DNA of 64,000 nt, taken from Verrucomicrobiota bacterium (GTDB taxonomy: Bacteria > Verrucomicrobiota > Verrucomicrobiia > Opitutales > Intestinicryptomonadaceae). The position numbers and the translations under genes are program-made. The DNA is taken from assembly GCA_023450935.1 (NCBI GenBank), contig JAEXGH010000005.1, forward strand, positions 89,410 to 153,409. The letters run 5' to 3'. Shown here piece after piece: positions 61,280-64,000 of the stretch; within the stretch, counting starts at the first letter, position 1; each line of letters starts with the position of its first letter. The notes beneath the pieces were generated by a model. The model was not told the origin of the DNA and did no database searches. It worked only from the letters and a program-made list of their open reading frames with translations.

Positions 61280-62280
61280 AAAAGCTATTATCCACCATTG
61301 CGGCGGCTCTTTGCGCCTGCGCCTGTTGCGCACAATACGTCGGCGTTGCATTGCAGTGCGACGCCGAAGAAAGCGCGCAAAAATTCCACACAAGCGCGTA
61401 TGCGCGCGTATGCAAAACCGACGCCGAACGCGTGCAAAAACGCGTCGGGGAAATATTGCTGGCGTCGCCCGAAAAACTCGGCGCGCTGCTCAAGAACAAA
61501 CAGCAGCAAGGCAAGGCGGCGAAGTTTTTGAAGCTTGCCCGATTCGCCAACGAGCCGAAAATTCTGCCGTTTAAATTTGGCAAATACACGATTGCCGCCT
61601 TCGAAATCCCGCAAAATTCCCGCCTGCGCGCTGGAATGAATTTCTTTGCGTTCGAGGAAATCGGCGGCGGGCTGCTCTGGGATTTGTCGCTGAACGACGC
61701 GTTCGTTTCGCTAATCTGCCGCTCCGACATCGTATCCGCCATGCAAGCCGACACCGAAACGGAATCGGCGCGGACCGAAAAGGCGTCGTCGCCAGCCGAC
61801 GCCGAAATTCTGGCGCGGCTGAAGGCGGAAAAAAATCCGTATCTTGTTTTCGGCGGCGCGCCCTTTGTTTCCCTCGAGCCCGACCCCGCCGCAGACTCCG
61901 CGCGCGCGGCAAAGTTCTACAGGAAAATCCAAGACATTTTCTTCGGCTGGAGGCTGGAGGAATACGCCGAATACATGTCGGCGCAAAGCCGCGAAACTTT
62001 CGCGCGCCAATACCTCGGCATGACGCAGCAGCAGCGCAAGGACGCCCTCTCCGACTACTTCTCGTGGCACAAAAAATACATCCGCGTGCTCGAACTTTCG
62101 CCCGACCGTTTTCTGGTCGTATTTAGGCGCGTTAAGGACGGCCGCCCCGACCAAATCGACCTCGCCTACATCGCGTTCCCGAAAAACTCCGCCGACGGCA
62201 TTCTCGAAAATTTCGGCAAAAAAACGCCCCTTGACACTATGCTTTCGCGCTACATCTTCAGGGGGAAAACCTCCCTGTAG
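61276..62280 (+). CDS. Exported protein of unknown function
   Basis: From the ATG at 61276 (ATGA overlap with rlmH) the product has 334 residues. MKKLLSTIAAALCACACCAQ is a signal peptide. The mature protein has two blocks: about 20-150 (KFGKYTIAAFEIPQNSRL, FFAFEEIGGGLLWDLSL) and 175-334 (KFYRKIQDIFFGWRLEEYAE, KYIRVLELSPDRFLVVFRR). The second looks like a small alpha+beta domain of the SnoaL or DUF4440 size class, but no motif fixes it. Coupling to rlmH is by position only. Confidence 0.82.
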   Translation: MKKLLSTIAAALCACACCAQYVGVALQCDAEESAQKFHTSAYARVCKTDAERVQKRVGEILLASPEKLGALLKNKQQQGKAAKFLKLARFANEPKILPFKFGKYTIAAFEIPQNSRLRAGMNFFAFEEIGGGLLWDLSLNDAFVSLICRSDIVSAMQADTETESARTEKASSPADAEILARLKAEKNPYLVFGGAPFVSLEPDPAADSARAAKFYRKIQDIFFGWRLEEYAEYMSAQSRETFARQYLGMTQQQRKDALSDYFSWHKKYIRVLELSPDRFLVVFRRVKDGRPDQIDLAYIAFPKNSADGILENFGKKTPLDTMLSRYIFRGKTSL

Positions 62281-62484
62281 ACGACGAAAATTTTGGCGAA
62301 GCGTCCGTTCCACATTTTTGCGGATGCGTGCGCGCAATACACCGTTATGCCGCTTGCCGTGCGTTTATATCGAATCCCGAAGCCCGAAAAATACGCAACC
62401 GCATTGTTGTTTCCGCCTTCAATTTCAAGCTCTTGCCCTCGATAGTTTCTTCGCCGGCGTCAACAATGCAGCCGTCAAGCTCGG

Positions 62485-62720
62485 TAAATCTCGCGGGGCT
62501 TGATATTGACATCTCGGGCGAAAATTATTTCACATTCATGATTTCCGTTGATAAAGCATTAATTCCCGAACTTGACTCGGGTGGTATGGGGACAAGTTGC
62601 AACGCATCGTATTTCAAAATTACGCTTACGGGAACATCGGCAGTTCCCGAACCTTCCACATACGCGGCAATCTTCGGCGCGTTGGCTTTGGGCTTTGCGA
62701 TATACCGCCGTCGCAAGTAA
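62485..62720 (+). pseudogene. C-terminal remnant of a PEP-CTERM exported protein
   Basis: The last 25 residues, VPEPSTYAAIFGALALGF followed by AIYRRRK, are a complete PEP-CTERM sorting signal: PEP box, hydrophobic helix, basic end. The preceding ~50 residues (from VNLAGLDIDISGENYFTFMI) look like a genuine beta-rich exported protein. Upstream of about 62485 the frame is open to an ATG at 62328, but the residues there are untypical and no signal peptide is found, so the 5' part seems lost or replaced. A short intact gene of 130 residues is possible but less likely. A strong terminator follows. Confidence 0.6.
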
Positions 62721-62742
62721 TAGGGTTTTTCAACTTGTAAAC

Positions 62743-62776
62743 AAAAAGGCAACGGACAATTTCCGTTGCCTTTTTT
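62743..62776 (+). terminator. Strong rho-independent terminator after the PEP-CTERM fragment
   Basis: AAAAAGGCAACGGA pairs with TCCGTTGCCTTTTT across CAATT and is followed by T6. It is nearly perfect and could end transcripts from either side. Confidence 0.85.
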
Positions 62777-62937
62777 GTGCCGTTGGGCGTTTTCCCCGTT
62801 GCGCACGGGACAAAAATACACAATAATTGCCAGCCATAACCTGACAATACACTCCTCATAGCCTAAATACACCGGCTATCCCTTATGAAAGCCAATCTTT
62901 TAAGCTAGCGTCTATGGGGCAGAACCCCTTGACCTTG

Positions 62938-63999
62938 TTAGAAGAATTTTTTGTAGAACGGCTCGGAAGAGGAAGACGACGCGGGCTTGTCGTCGCCGCA
63001 GAGGGAGGCGAATTCCTCGAGCTTCTTGCGCTGCTCGTCGGTTAGCTTTGCGGGAACCTCGATGTCTACTTTCACATACATATCGCCCGCAGCGCCTCCG
63101 CGCAAATTCGGCATACCCTGCCCTTTGAGCCTGAGTAGCGTTCCCTCCTGCGTCCCCGCCGCTATCTTGAGAGTCGCTTTTTTGCCCGTTATTGTATCGA
63201 CCTCAATTTGCCCGCCGAGTGCCGCAAGAGTGAATTTTATGGGAAGGGAGCAATACAGGTCGTCGTCTTCGCGTTCGAAACGCTCGTGCGCGCGGACGTA
63301 GATTACAATGTATAAATCACCCGACGCCCCGCCGTTTGCGCCTGCGTTGCCCATGCCCGTTTTGCGCAGACGCGCGCCCGTGTAGACGCCCGCGGGAATG
63401 TCGACTTTAACCTCGGTGCGCTCCTTGATTTGCCCAGTGCCGCCGCATTTCGGGCACGGATCTTCCACAATGCCGCCCGTTCCGTGGCAGTCGGGACACG
63501 GCTGCGAGAAGCTTATCGGCCCACGGCGCATATTTACATGCCCCGTGCCGCCGCATTTCGGGCACGCTTTCTTCCTCTTGCCGCTTTTCGAGCCCGTTCC
63601 GCGGCAGTCGGGACATTCCACCATTCTGTTGTAGCGGATTTTTTTCGACACTCCGCTTGCCGCTTCTTCGAGCGAAATTTCTATTTCCGCGCGAATGTCG
63701 CCGCCCTCCTCGGGCGCGTTGAAATCGTGGTGCGCCGCGCCCATACCTCCGCCGAAGAAGTCGTAGAACGACGCCCCGCCGCCCGACGCCCCGCCGCCGA
63801 AAACTTCGCGGAAGACATCGAACGGATCGAACCCCTGCGAGTATGTCGCGCCGCCGCCCATCTGCTGCTTGAACGCGGCGTGCCCGAACTGGTCGTATTT
63901 GGCGCGTTTTTCATCGTTGGAAAGGACTTCGTAAGCCTCCGAAGCCTCCCTGAATTTCTGCTCCGCCTCCTTGTTGTTCGGGTTGCGGTCGGGGTGGTA
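62938..63999 (-). CDS. dnaJ: Chaperone DnaJ, N-terminus cut by the window edge
   Basis: The frame runs into the window edge on the minus strand, starting within the J-domain at YHPDRNPNNKEAEQKF (the HPD motif that stimulates DnaK), so only about the first 30 residues are missing. The Gly/Phe region (FDPFDVFREVFGGG) is followed by four zinc-finger CxxCxGxG motifs (CPDCRGTG, CPKCGGTG, CPDCHGTG, CPKCGGTG) and the two substrate-binding beta domains. About 353 residues are visible. No dnaK or grpE is in the window. Downstream lies only a short A/T-rich gap. Confidence 0.96.
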   Translation of the reverse strand, partial: YHPDRNPNNKEAEQKFREASEAYEVLSNDEKRAKYDQFGHAAFKQQMGGGATYSQGFDPFDVFREVFGGGASGGGASFYDFFGGGMGAAHHDFNAPEEGGDIRAEIEISLEEAASGVSKKIRYNRMVECPDCRGTGSKSGKRKKACPKCGGTGHVNMRRGPISFSQPCPDCHGTGGIVEDPCPKCGGTGQIKERTEVKVDIPAGVYTGARLRKTGMGNAGANGGASGDLYIVIYVRAHERFEREDDDLYCSLPIKFTLAALGGQIEVDTITGKKATLKIAAGTQEGTLLRLKGQGMPNLRGGAAGDMYVKVDIEVPAKLTDEQRKKLEEFASLCGDDKPASSSSSEPFYKKFF

Positions 64000-64000
64000 T

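Overview
The window reads as chromosomal DNA of a Gram-negative bacterium of the Verrucomicrobiota, most like the Opitutae, and is moderately G+C-rich by eye. Three things point there: a C-terminal PEP-CTERM anchor ending in IYRRRK near the right edge, an arginine-type EF-P with a TQGRQAG loop, and lipid A genes (lpxA, an LpxR-type deacylase) beside a sugar-degrading exported GH97 enzyme and a Tat-exported Gfo/Idh/MocA oxidoreductase. The assignment is inference from family resemblance. No rRNA, tRNA, CRISPR array, transposase or phage gene was seen.

Layout. 1-5 kb: partial exported protein, rlmD-type and SpoU-type RNA methyltransferases, birA. 5-7 kb: sucCD. 7.4-12.8 kb: a minus-strand chemosensory operon (receptor, WspD-like CheW, CheA fused to a receiver). 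12.8-13.45 kb: a gene-free stretch made almost wholly of consecutive hairpins. 13.45-15.4 kb: purU, nudix, pyrE. 15.5-19.3 kb: plus-strand panC-nadB-apt-lipoprotein-DUF486 operon. 19.4-21.1 kb: overlapping rnhC-rnhB. 21.3-23.5 kb: an exported coiled-coil protein and an RRM protein. 23.5-31.0 kb: purL (glutaminase fused), then a tight serA-plsY-hom operon. 31.2-39.9 kb: an AT-richer membrane protein, a NYN-domain protein, GH97, HEAT-like protein, Gfo/Idh/MocA, lgt.

39.9-44.7 kb: a plus-strand operon (class III aminotransferase, yggS, aroE, prepilin peptidase, xerC) whose genes all overlap by 4 bases. 44.7-45.3 kb: a composite inverted-repeat element, followed by umuDC. 47-53 kb: GNAT, a conserved unknown, holA, and a membrane protein-lpxA-pdxA operon. 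53-57.4 kb: lpxR-thiC-C_GCAxxG-lipoprotein operon and divergent rsmD. 57.6-62.3 kb: pyrD-efp-argA operon, then rlmH plus an exported protein. 62.3-64 kb: a PEP-CTERM fragment and a 5'-truncated dnaJ.

Most genes are biosynthetic or translation housekeeping. The unusual content is the chemosensory operon with no adaptation enzymes or output protein nearby, the palindrome-dense intergenic elements (12.9-13.45 kb, 44.7-45.27 kb, and smaller relatives at 4.8, 27.5 and 57.5 kb), a pair of identical LacI-type operator-like palindromes at 7.3 and 38.9 kb, and several conserved-looking exported or membrane proteins of unknown function.
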